Positions 1 to 5,051 of a DNA stretch of 5,051 nt are shown here, piece after piece. A program made the translations under genes and the position numbers. The notes below the pieces were generated by a model. The model did not search any database. It was given only the letters and a program-made list of their open reading frames with translations, and was not told the DNA's origin. Position 1 is the first letter of the stretch. Every line of letters begins with the position of its first letter. Source of the stretch: Acidimicrobiia bacterium (GTDB taxonomy: Bacteria; Actinomycetota; Acidimicrobiia; Acidimicrobiales; AC-14); NCBI GenBank assembly GCA_019243595.1, contig JAFAUA010000103.1, positions 1-5,051 on the forward strand. Direction: 5' to 3'.

Positions 1-1125
1 CGCGTGGCCGAGCGTCTCCGCCGCGGCCTCCGCCCGACCGACACGGTCGGCCGCTTCGGTGGCGACGAGTTCACGATCCTCTGCGAGAACGTGAAGTCCG
101 AGGAGGAGGCGATCCAGGTCGCCAACCGGGTCGCCGAGCTCGTCGCCCAGCCTGTCGAGCTAGCGACTGGCGGCGAGCTCGACCTCACCGCCAGCGTCGG
201 CATCGCCTTCGCACGGTCCCCCGACGAGCGACCCGAGAATCTCCTGCGCGACGCCGACGCCGCCATGTACCGGGCCAAGGAGCAGGGCCGCGCCCGCCAC
301 GAGGTCTTCGACACATCGATGCACCACAAGGTCGCCGAACGGCTACAGCTGGCCACGGACCTGCGCCGGGCGCTGCCGCGCAGCGAGTTCCGTCTCCACT
401 ACCAGCCGCAGGTCTCCCTCGCCGACGGGCGCATCGTCGGGCTCGAGGCCCTCATTCGTTGGCAGCATCCAACCCGTGGACTCCTCGCGCCCGGTCACTT
501 CATCCACGCCGCCGAAGAGACCCAGCTGATCGTGCCCCTCGGGGGCTGGGTGCTCGACGAGGCGTGCCGCCAGCTCGCCGAGTGGCGCGCCGAGTTCCCG
601 GATCTGCCGTTGAAGGTGAACGTCAACGTGTCCGCCCGGCAGTTGGGAAAGGTCGAGCTGATCGAAACCGTCCACCAAGTACTCACCGAGACGCGGCTCG
701 ATCCCAAGAGCGTCTGCCTGGAGATCACCGAGACGGTGATCATGGCCGACGCCGAGTTCTACCTCGAGGCGCTGCTGGGCCTGAAGGTGCTCGGCGTCAG
801 CCTGGCCGTCGACGACTTCGGCGTCGGGTATTCATCGCTCGCCTACCTGCAGCGCTTCCCGATCGACACGCTGAAGATCGACAAGACCTTCGTCGACGGG
901 CTCGAGCAGCCGCAGACCCAAGCGCGCGCGATCCTCGCGGCGGCCGTCGACATGGCTCACGCCCTGGGGCTCGAGGCGGTCGCCGAGGGTGTCGAGTCGC
1001 CCCAGCAGGCGGCAACGCTCGCCGACCTCGGCTGCGACGGCGCCCAGGGCTACTACTTCGCCCGCCCGGCGCCGCCCGAGGAGATCACCGTGCTGCTCGC
1101 GCACGGCGCCCTGCCCGCGCTGTAG
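1..1125 (+). CDS. GGDEF-EAL c-di-GMP turnover protein (5' end missing)
   Basis: The 3' part of a gene whose reading frame is open to the left edge, so the true start lies outside; the GTG at 4-6 is most likely an internal Val. Numbering from the first visible residue, GGDEF is at 20-24, preceded five residues upstream by an RxxD (R11-D14) that fits the allosteric inhibitory c-di-GMP site of diguanylate cyclases. The EAL domain spans about 126-363. It has EAL at 149-151, the Asn of NVS (209), Glu of LEIT (241), the DDFG Asp pair (271-272), Lys of TLKID (292), Glu of AEGVE (329) and Gln of GAQGY (349). These are the residues known to bind metal and substrate in active EAL phosphodiesterases, so hydrolysis of c-di-GMP is expected. 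GGDEF activity is also possible, but the first half of that domain is not visible. Sensory or membrane domains, common in this family, would lie upstream. It ends TAG, 21 bp from a convergent PAS gene. Confidence 0.95.
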   Translation, partial: RVAERLRRGLRPTDTVGRFGGDEFTILCENVKSEEEAIQVANRVAELVAQPVELATGGELDLTASVGIAFARSPDERPENLLRDADAAMYRAKEQGRARHEVFDTSMHHKVAERLQLATDLRRALPRSEFRLHYQPQVSLADGRIVGLEALIRWQHPTRGLLAPGHFIHAAEETQLIVPLGGWVLDEACRQLAEWRAEFPDLPLKVNVNVSARQLGKVELIETVHQVLTETRLDPKSVCLEITETVIMADAEFYLEALLGLKVLGVSLAVDDFGVGYSSLAYLQRFPIDTLKIDKTFVDGLEQPQTQARAILAAAVDMAHALGLEAVAEGVESPQQAATLADLGCDGAQGYYFARPAPPEEITVLLAHGALPAL

Positions 1126-1146
1126 TTCTTTCGCGCGAGGTCGTTG

Positions 1147-2181
1147 TCAGTTCGAAGTAGCGCCCGCCGAGCGTCGCAGGCTTCCTGGCTCGATCGGACC
1201 GTCGCCAAGCAGGCCCGTCACCAAACGGCGAGCGGTCTCGAGCGTGCTCTCGAGCGCATCGTGGGCCTGTTCGTGCTGGCCCAGTTCGAACGCCAACTGG
1301 GCCACGACCAGACGCTGCACGATCTCGTCGTTGATCTCGCGTGCCTGCATCTGTCGCAGCTGCGCCTCGCTGAGCAACTGCCGGTCCTGCTCGGCGCGGC
1401 GGCGCTCCGACACGTTCTGGTAGATCCCGGTCATCCCCTGGGGACGCCCGAAGGCGTCGAGGATGGGCTGGCCGCGCACGTAGACCCAGACGTCGACGCC
1501 ATCGGGGCGCCGGACGCGGTACTCGGTCTCGAACGAACGGCCCGCCCGGTAGGCGTCGAGCAACTGGCCCTCGGCGGCGCGGCGGTCGTGGTCTGACACG
1601 CTGGCGAAGTGGCCCTCGAGACTGCCATCGAACCGCAGGGGGTCGATCCCGTGGATCTGGTACATGCCATCCGACCACTGCACGAGGCGGCTCCCGTCCC
1701 ACAGCCACGCGCCCGTGTGGGCGAGCACCTCGCTCTCGCGCAGACGCTCCTCGCTCTCGGCGAGGGTCTCGGCGGCCAGCTTCTGCTCACTGACGTCGCG
1801 GACGACCGCAACGGCTCCGCCACCAGCCAGCGGCGTCAACGTCATCCAGACCGGGACGACGAGGCCGTCCCTGCGGCGAGCGTCGGTCTCGGCCCGCTCG
1901 ACGCGCTCACCGTGCAGGACGCGAGCGATGAGGGCCTGGCCGTCGATGCGGCGGTGATCGGCGAACAGGGCCGACACCGGCATTCCCACGGCCGCCGCCT
2001 CGTCGTAGCCGTAGAGGCGGCGGGCGCCGCGGTTCCAGCGGGTGACCGCGCCCAAGTGGTCGACGCCGAAGATGGCGTCGTCGGAGGACGAGAGCACGGC
2101 GGCCAGGAACTCGTCCTGGTCAGAGGTGCTGTGCGGAGCGGCGTCGTGGGAGTGCGTGGGTACAACAGAATCGTAGGGCAA
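1147..2181 (-). CDS. Two-PAS protein with degenerate histidine-kinase dimerization helices
   Basis: A 344-residue protein with no signal peptide or membrane segment, so probably cytosolic. PAS domain 1 is at about 24-135 (DAIFGVD, then TRWNRGARRLYGY, typical of PAS cores). A short charged helix (131-152) leads to PAS domain 2 at about 154-262 (PAS_3-like: YRVRRPDG, VWVYVRG, GIYQNVSERRRAE). A predicted coiled-coil linker (258-280) leads to REINDEIVQRL (281-291). This aligns with the HisKA_3 motif RELHDxVxQxL, but the phosphoaccepting His is Asn284. A second helix follows (about 303-325), and the protein stops with no HATPase_c domain. It therefore cannot work as an ordinary kinase; a PAS sensor or dimerization partner for another kinase or response regulator is inferred. 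The TTG start at 2181 is chosen because an in-frame TAG lies 8 codons upstream and the next in-frame start would cut into PAS1. No Shine-Dalgarno sequence precedes it. The stop is convergent with the GGDEF-EAL gene. Confidence 0.85.
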   Translation of the reverse strand: MPYDSVVPTHSHDAAPHSTSDQDEFLAAVLSSSDDAIFGVDHLGAVTRWNRGARRLYGYDEAAAVGMPVSALFADHRRIDGQALIARVLHGERVERAETDARRRDGLVVPVWMTLTPLAGGGAVAVVRDVSEQKLAAETLAESEERLRESEVLAHTGAWLWDGSRLVQWSDGMYQIHGIDPLRFDGSLEGHFASVSDHDRRAAEGQLLDAYRAGRSFETEYRVRRPDGVDVWVYVRGQPILDAFGRPQGMTGIYQNVSERRRAEQDRQLLSEAQLRQMQAREINDEIVQRLVVAQLAFELGQHEQAHDALESTLETARRLVTGLLGDGPIEPGSLRRSAGATSN

Positions 2182-2278
2182 CCGGAGGTGCTGCGGGAGG
2201 TCCTAGCGTCGGAATTGAGGCGGCCGATGCGGTGTTGGAGAGGGAGATCCTTGATTCTGCAACTATCTGGAGCGTGCC
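2182..2278. promoter_or_regulatory. Divergent intergenic region between PAS and pirin genes
   Basis: A 97-bp spacer must hold the promoters of both divergent genes unless one is leaderless. On the plus strand it contains the direct repeat GGAGGT at 2184-2189 and 2196-2201, 12 bp apart (about one helical turn). I could not place a convincing -35/-10 pair for either gene. On the minus strand TAGGAC (2205 to 2200) is a weak -10-like hexamer for the PAS gene. Confidence 0.4.
2269..2272 (+). promoter_or_regulatory. Ribosome binding site of the pirin gene
   Basis: GGAG lies 6 bases before the ATG at 2279. This spacing supports that start, and it contrasts with the neighbouring genes, which have little or no Shine-Dalgarno sequence. 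Confidence 0.6.
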
Positions 2279-3241
2279 ATGCCTGCAGTCACCGCTGACA
2301 CCCTGACCCTGCCCCGCCTGCCCGACGCGGGGCCGGACGAGACCGAGCGGCCGGTGAAGCGCGTGACGACGGCTCCCACCGGCTTCGAAGGCGAGGGCTT
2401 CCCCGTCCGCCGCGCCTTCGCCGGCGTGCCCACCGACGAGCTCGACCCCTTCGTCCATATGGACCAGATGGGGTCGGTCGACTACGGGCCCGGCGAGCCG
2501 CGAGGCACGAACTGGCATCCGCACCGGGGGTTCGAGACCGTCACCTACATGATCGACGGCACCTTCCAGCACCAGGACTCCCACGGCGGCGGCGGCATCA
2601 TCACCGACGGCGCCACCCAGTGGATGACGGCCGGCGGCGGCATCCTCCATATCGAGACGCCGCCCGAGGCGCTGGTGGTGAGCGGTGGGCTGTTCCATGG
2701 GCTCCAGCTCTGGGTGAACCTCCCGGCGAAGGACAAGATGACCGCGCCGCGGTACCAGAGCCTCGAGGGTGAGCAGGTCGCGCTGCTCTCGTCGCCCGAC
2801 GGCGGCGCGTTGGTGCGCGTCGTCGCCGGTGAAGTCGCCGATCAGCGGGGCCCTGGCGACACCCACACGCCGATCGCTTTCGTACACACCACCGTGTCGC
2901 CCGGCGCTCAGCTCTCGCTGCCGTGGCGGCCCGACTTCAACGCCCTCGTCTACGTGCTGTCGGGCCGGGGAAGCGTCGGCGCCGAAGGCCGCCCCGTCGA
3001 GGGCGGACAGCTGGCCGTCTTCGGCCCCGGCGACCGCATCAGCGTGCGCGCAGCCGACGGACAGGAGCCCCTCGAAGTCATCGTCCTCGGTGGCCGCCCC
3101 ATCCGCGAGCCCGTGGCCCATTACGGCCCGTTCGTGATGAACACGCGTGAGGAGCTCCAGCAGGCGATGGACGACTACCGCGCCGGCAAGCTCGGCGTCA
3201 TCCCGCCCAACGCCCTGATGCCGCACGTGTACAAGGGCTGA
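2279..3241 (+). CDS. Pirin-family cupin protein
   Basis: A 320-residue bicupin, close to the usual length of bacterial pirins (roughly 230-320). The N-terminal pirin cupin spans about 40-165: LDPFVHMDQMG (55-65), then HPHRGFETVTY (80-90), then QWMTAGGGILHIE (114-126). By alignment with human pirin the metal ligands are H80, H82, H124 and E126, all present, so a bound Fe(II) or similar metal is expected. The C-terminal Pirin_C cupin is at about 195-305. Known family members include quercetin 2,3-dioxygenases (E. coli YhhW) and transcription cofactors or redox sensors; which applies here cannot be told from sequence. No signal peptide is seen, so it is cytosolic. The ATG start is supported by GGAG 6 bases upstream. 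The first 25 or so residues precede the conserved fold and are Pro- and acid-rich. It is divergent from the PAS gene, and the VOC gene follows 104 bp downstream. Confidence 0.93.
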   Translation: MPAVTADTLTLPRLPDAGPDETERPVKRVTTAPTGFEGEGFPVRRAFAGVPTDELDPFVHMDQMGSVDYGPGEPRGTNWHPHRGFETVTYMIDGTFQHQDSHGGGGIITDGATQWMTAGGGILHIETPPEALVVSGGLFHGLQLWVNLPAKDKMTAPRYQSLEGEQVALLSSPDGGALVRVVAGEVADQRGPGDTHTPIAFVHTTVSPGAQLSLPWRPDFNALVYVLSGRGSVGAEGRPVEGGQLAVFGPGDRISVRAADGQEPLEVIVLGGRPIREPVAHYGPFVMNTREELQQAMDDYRAGKLGVIPPNALMPHVYKG

Positions 3242-3261
3242 CTAGCCGACCCCTCCCACGT

Positions 3262-3306
3262 CTCTGCGCATTAGGTGTCGTCAGACGGTCCGAACTGCAC
3301 GCAGAG
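3262..3306. repeat. 7-bp perfect inverted repeat in the pirin-VOC spacer
   Basis: CTCTGCG (3262-3268) and CGCAGAG (3300-3306) are perfect inverted arms separated by 31 bases. There is no T-run after it, and the loop is long, so it is not a standard terminator. The right arm ends just before the candidate -10 box of the VOC gene, so it might be an operator or an mRNA 3' structure. It could also be chance. Confidence 0.3.
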
Positions 3307-3307
3307 T

Positions 3308-3313
3308 TACGGT
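3308..3313 (+). promoter_or_regulatory. Candidate -10 box upstream of the VOC gene
   Basis: TACGGT fits the TAnnnT actinobacterial -10 pattern. It would start transcription near 3320, at a GTG codon, giving the VOC gene a leader of only about 26 bases. I see no clear -35 element at the usual distance. Confidence 0.3.
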
Positions 3314-3319
3314 GCCAGC

Positions 3320-3349
3320 GTGGGCGACCTCGGATCCACACCGGGATGA
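3320..3349 (+). CDS. Possible 9-codon leader ORF overlapping the VOC start
   Basis: A GTG 6 bases after the candidate -10 box TACGGT opens a nine-codon frame (GTG-Gly-Asp-Leu-Gly-Ser-Thr-Pro-Gly). Its TGA at 3347-3349 overlaps the VOC ATG as ATGA. That arrangement is the classic geometry for translational coupling from a leaderless leader ORF. The VOC gene otherwise has only GGG directly before its ATG, which is too close to act as a good ribosome binding site. It is very short, so chance is likely; there is no evidence beyond geometry. Confidence 0.2.
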   Translation: MGDLGSTPG

Positions 3350-4065
3350 GCTCGCGACTCGTCGCCCTCGCGTTCGATGCCCACGATCCGCTCGGCCTCG
3401 CGCGCTTCTGGGCCGGGGCCCTTCTCTGGGATGTGCAGGCGGCCGGTGATGTGGTCAGCCTGCTGCCGACCGACGGCACTCGGTTCCGCATCGACTTCGC
3501 GTCGGTCCCCGAACCGAAGACGGGCCAGAACCGCATCCATCTCGATCTGACGACACGAACAGCCGACGACCAGACCGAGACTGTCGAGACATTGCTGGCG
3601 CTCGGCGCATCACACATCGACATCGGTCAGGGCGCCGACGAACCCCACGTCGTTCTTGCCGACCCCGAAGGCAACGAATTCTGCGTCATCGAACCGGACA
3701 ACTCCTTCCTTGCCGGCTGCGGCCGCCTCGGAGCGATCAACTGCGAAGGGTCAGCAGAGGTCGGGTACTTCTGGAGCGAAGCGCTGGCGTGGCCGTTGGT
3801 CTGGGACCAGGACGGCGAGACCGCGATCCGGCACCCGGACGGCACCGGTCCGTTGGTCACCTGGAGCCCCGATCCCCCGCCGAAGGTCACGAAGAACCGG
3901 CTGCATCTCGACATCGCTCCGCCCGCCGGCGGTGATCAGGCGGCGGAGGTCGATCGACTCCTGGCGCTCGGAGCGACACGCAACGACGTTGGGCAGGGCG
4001 ATGTCGACTGGATTGTCATGGCCGATCCCGAGGGCAACGAGTTCTGCGTCTTGACGCCCAGATAA
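3346..4065 (+). CDS. Tandem two-domain VOC (glyoxalase-like) protein
   Basis: A 239-residue protein built from two homologous vicinal-oxygen-chelate domains of the Glyoxalase_6 type, about 1-117 and 125-239. The halves share NRIHLDL (62-68) with NRLHLDI (184-190), LLALGA (83-88 and 205-210), and DPEGNEFCV (106-114 and 227-235). In each, the His of the HLD strand (H65, H187) and the Glu of NEFCV (E111, E232) sit where VOC metal ligands usually are, but the first-strand position is not His in either half. Enzyme activity and substrate are therefore unassigned; relatives include glyoxalase I, dioxygenases and antibiotic-binding proteins. The FARFW-type motif of the family is visible as LARFWAGAL (18-26) and again as YFWSEAL (141-147). 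No signal peptide, so cytosolic. ATG at 3346 is the only sensible start near the fold. The next gene begins 39 bases after the TAA. Confidence 0.88.
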   Translation: MSSRLVALAFDAHDPLGLARFWAGALLWDVQAAGDVVSLLPTDGTRFRIDFASVPEPKTGQNRIHLDLTTRTADDQTETVETLLALGASHIDIGQGADEPHVVLADPEGNEFCVIEPDNSFLAGCGRLGAINCEGSAEVGYFWSEALAWPLVWDQDGETAIRHPDGTGPLVTWSPDPPPKVTKNRLHLDIAPPAGGDQAAEVDRLLALGATRNDVGQGDVDWIVMADPEGNEFCVLTPR

Positions 4066-4092
4066 CGGCGACGTCGGGCCGGCCTCCGCCCC

Positions 4093-4098
4093 TAGTCT
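4093..4098 (+). promoter_or_regulatory. Candidate -10 box for a leaderless transcript
   Basis: TAGTCT (TAnnnT) ends 6 bases before the GTG at 4105. With the usual spacing, transcription would begin at or next to the first base of the start codon, and no Shine-Dalgarno sequence is present. Both fit leaderless translation, which is common in Actinobacteria. No good -35 hexamer lies 16-19 bases upstream. Confidence 0.45.
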
Positions 4099-4104
4099 CG
4101 ACTC

Positions 4105-4383
4105 GTGGCCCGCTACGACGACGTTCTCGATGTCCTGAAGGTGGTCCGCGACCACGAATCAATCCGCGACCCTGACAAGGCGTGCAACCCGTGCGAGACC
4201 ATCGCCCTCGCCAAAGCGATGGACTTGGAGCCCCAGGAGGTTGCCGACCTCCTGTCGGACGCCGAGCGCCGCGGGCGGATGATCACTGCCAAGAAGGCCA
4301 AGGGCGAGACTGAGCCGTACTTCTCGAACGTCCGGCTGACGCCGAACGGTCGGGCTGCCGTGGCGCGCCACTCTCGCGACTAG
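4105..4383 (+). CDS. Small putative winged-helix protein with CxxC
   Basis: A 92-residue protein I do not recognise by name. The predicted order is helix (4-18), helix (31-38), helix (42-56), then a basic hairpin (59-80) ending VRLTPNGRAAV. The LTxxGR ending after a two-strand wing is typical of MarR/PadR-like winged-helix domains, so DNA binding is inferred, with 42-56 (EPQEVADLLSDAERR) as the recognition-helix region. C27-N-P-C30 is a CxxC pair and the protein's only cysteines; a thiol switch or metal site is possible but unproven. It has no second domain, so it would be a stand-alone regulator or an accessory protein. The GTG start is favoured by the -10 box just upstream, and the first residues are already helical. 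It lies 39 bases after the VOC gene on the same strand and may be read through from it. Confidence 0.7.
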   Translation: MARYDDVLDVLKVVRDHESIRDPDKACNPCETIALAKAMDLEPQEVADLLSDAERRGRMITAKKAKGETEPYFSNVRLTPNGRAAVARHSRD

Positions 4384-4392
4384 ATCGAGGTG

Positions 4393-4410
4393 GCGCTGGA
4401 CCAGCGCTTT
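4393..4410 (+). terminator. Weak hairpin terminator between the small ORF and tRNA-Gly
   Basis: GCGCT (4393-4397) pairs with AGCGC (4403-4407) around loop GGACC, followed by only three T residues. It lies 9 bases after the small ORF's stop and just past the 3' end of the opposite-strand tRNA. It could end the plus-strand transcript. On the minus strand the stem is not followed by T, so it is a poor terminator for the tRNA. Confidence 0.4.
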
Positions 4411-4413
4411 ACG

Positions 4414-4489
4414 TGGAGCGGACGACGGGATTCGAACCCGCGACCCCAACCTTGGCAAGGTTGTGCTCTACCAACTGAGCCACGTCCGC
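4414..4489 (-). tRNA. tRNA-Gly(GCC), CCA encoded
   Basis: A 76-base cloverleaf read on the minus strand. The acceptor stem GCGGACG pairs perfectly with CGTCCGC, with discriminator T and encoded CCA. D arm: GCTC-AGTTGGTA-GAGC. Anticodon arm: CAACC stem, loop TTGCCAA, anticodon GCC (4454-4456 on the plus strand as GGC). Variable loop GGGTC. T arm: GCGGG-TTCGAAT-CCCGT with one G-U pair. The U discriminator agrees with glycine tRNAs. It begins 16 bases after the WS/DGAT stop on the same strand. Confidence 0.97.
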
Positions 4490-4499
4490 GAGGGACGCG

Positions 4500-4505
4500 A
4501 TCCTA
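4500..4505 (-). promoter_or_regulatory. Candidate -10 box of the tRNA-Gly gene
   Basis: TAGGAT directly follows the WS/DGAT stop codon TGA (4508-4506) on the minus strand and ends 10 bases before the first tRNA base. This would give a 5' leader of only a few bases. No good -35 element is visible inside the WS/DGAT 3' end, so read-through from that gene followed by RNase P processing is an alternative. Confidence 0.35.
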
Positions 4506-5051
4506 TCAGGAGCGTCCTGCGGCGTCGGCGGCCTTCTTGAGCTCGTCGAGCGCCTGGTTGAGCCCGTGGGCGAGGTCCCAGAGGTCGGGGACGGCGTCGC
4601 GGCCGGCGACCAGGCCGAAGTACATCGAGCCCATGTAGCTCATCACCGTGATGTTCAGCGCCAGCCCGTCGCCGATGGGGCCCATCGGGTAGAGCGCCAC
4701 CATCCGCGAGCCCGCGCAGTAGAGCGGGAACGGCGGACCGGGAACGTTCGAGATCGTGACGTTGAACATCGGACGCCGCATGCGGTCGGCGACCTTGGTG
4801 TTGCTGTAGAGCCGGGCCGCGCGCGCAGCCAGGGCGGGAGCCGCGAACTCGGTCCAGTCCGTCAGCGTCTCGGCGCCGATGGCCTTGTCCTGGTCCTTGG
4901 CCTGACGCGTGCCAGCCGAGATGAGGTGCAGGCGCTCGACGGGATCCTCGATGTCGGTGGCCAGCCCGGTGAGCATCGACGACACGCGGTTGCCCATCGC
5001 GCCCTTCTGGTCGTCGCTGCGCACCGAGATCGGCACCATCGCCACCAGTCC
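4506..5051 (-). CDS. Wax ester synthase/diacylglycerol acyltransferase, C-terminal part
   Basis: The last 181 codons of a gene whose frame is open to the right edge; the GTG at 5045-5043 is most likely an internal Val. The segment matches the C-terminal domain of the WS/DGAT family (WS_DGAT_C). It starts with AMVPISVR (visible residues 4-11), then GNRVSSM (20-26). The signature NVTISNVPGPP is at 97-107, followed by PLYCAGSRM (109-117) and the GLALNITVMSYMGSMYFGL stretch (129-147). The catalytic HHxxxDG motif lies in the unseen N-terminal half, so activity cannot be judged. Family members join acyl-CoA to diacylglycerol or fatty alcohol to make triacylglycerol or wax ester storage lipid, usually at the membrane or lipid-body surface. 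Full family length is about 450-500 residues, so roughly 270-320 residues are missing. The tRNA-Gly gene follows 16 bases after the TGA. Confidence 0.92.
   Translation of the reverse strand, partial: GLVAMVPISVRSDDQKGAMGNRVSSMLTGLATDIEDPVERLHLISAGTRQAKDQDKAIGAETLTDWTEFAAPALAARAARLYSNTKVADRMRRPMFNVTISNVPGPPFPLYCAGSRMVALYPMGPIGDGLALNITVMSYMGSMYFGLVAGRDAVPDLWDLAHGLNQALDELKKAADAAGRS

Noticed and set aside
1131..1138. TCGCGCGA palindrome as a terminator between the convergent genes
   Set aside because: Eight bases with no loop cannot form a stable hairpin, and no T-run follows on either strand.
1100..1150. A frameshift that might hide a lost HATPase domain after the PAS protein
   Set aside because: The stop at 1147 is followed within 21 bp by the convergent GGDEF-EAL gene, so there is no room for an ATPase domain in any frame.
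1609..2298. A 229-codon plus-strand open frame across the PAS gene
   Set aside because: It is antisense to the two PAS domains, has no domain signature, and runs through the divergent spacer into the pirin start.
2120..3226. A 368-codon open frame on the minus strand, antisense to the pirin gene
   Set aside because: It lies opposite a confidently identified pirin gene, has no recognisable motif, and its composition is what high-GC sequence gives in an antisense frame.
4051..4056. TTGACG as a -35 element for the small winged-helix gene
   Set aside because: It encodes the last residues of the VOC protein and lies 36 bases from TAGTCT, about twice the usual spacing.
4414..4489. tRNA-Gly as an integration site of a mobile element
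   Set aside because: No integrase, direct repeat of the tRNA 3' end or shift in base composition is visible on either side within the window.
1..5051. CRISPR array, transposon ends, toxin-antitoxin pair or defence cluster
   Set aside because: No regularly spaced repeats, transposase motifs or paired small genes of these types are seen on either strand.

Overview
The window is a GC-rich, densely packed stretch of bacterial chromosome. High GC at third codon positions, GTG/TTG starts, -10-like TAnnnT boxes a few bases before a start codon with no Shine-Dalgarno sequence, and a wax ester synthase/diacylglycerol acyltransferase (WS/DGAT) gene all suggest an actinobacterium. A deep-branching lineage such as Acidimicrobiia is plausible, but this is inference from style and gene content and no marker gene fixes the taxon.

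Layout from left to right. At 1-1125 (+) is the 3' part of a c-di-GMP turnover protein with an intact GGDEF motif and a complete EAL domain. Convergent with it, only 21 bp away, is 1147-2181 (-), a two-PAS-domain protein whose C-terminus looks like a histidine-kinase dimerization helix pair in which the phosphoacceptor His is replaced by Asn and which has no ATPase domain. A 97-bp divergent spacer separates this gene from a pirin-family cupin protein (2279-3241, +). After a 104-bp gap come a tandem two-domain VOC (glyoxalase-like) protein (3346-4065, +) and a 92-residue putative winged-helix protein with a CxxC pair (4105-4383, +). On the minus strand are tRNA-Gly(GCC) with encoded CCA (4414-4489) and, 16 bp upstream of it, the 3' part of a WS/DGAT gene (4506 to the right edge).

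The genes do not form one obvious pathway. The left half is signalling: c-di-GMP metabolism next to a PAS sensor without kinase output. The middle holds two metal-fold small-molecule enzymes or regulators (pirin, VOC). The right end is lipid storage plus a tRNA. Both partial genes continue beyond the window.

I see no CRISPR array, transposase, integrase, phage gene, toxin-antitoxin pair or recognisable defence system. The most unusual item is the PAS protein with the His-to-Asn degenerate kinase helix. Next come short regulatory details: a possible 9-codon leaderless leader ORF overlapping the VOC start codon, two anti-Shine-Dalgarno-like ACCTCC repeats before the PAS gene's TTG start, and a tRNA promoter box abutting the WS/DGAT stop codon. 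No stretch longer than about 300 bases lacks a gene.
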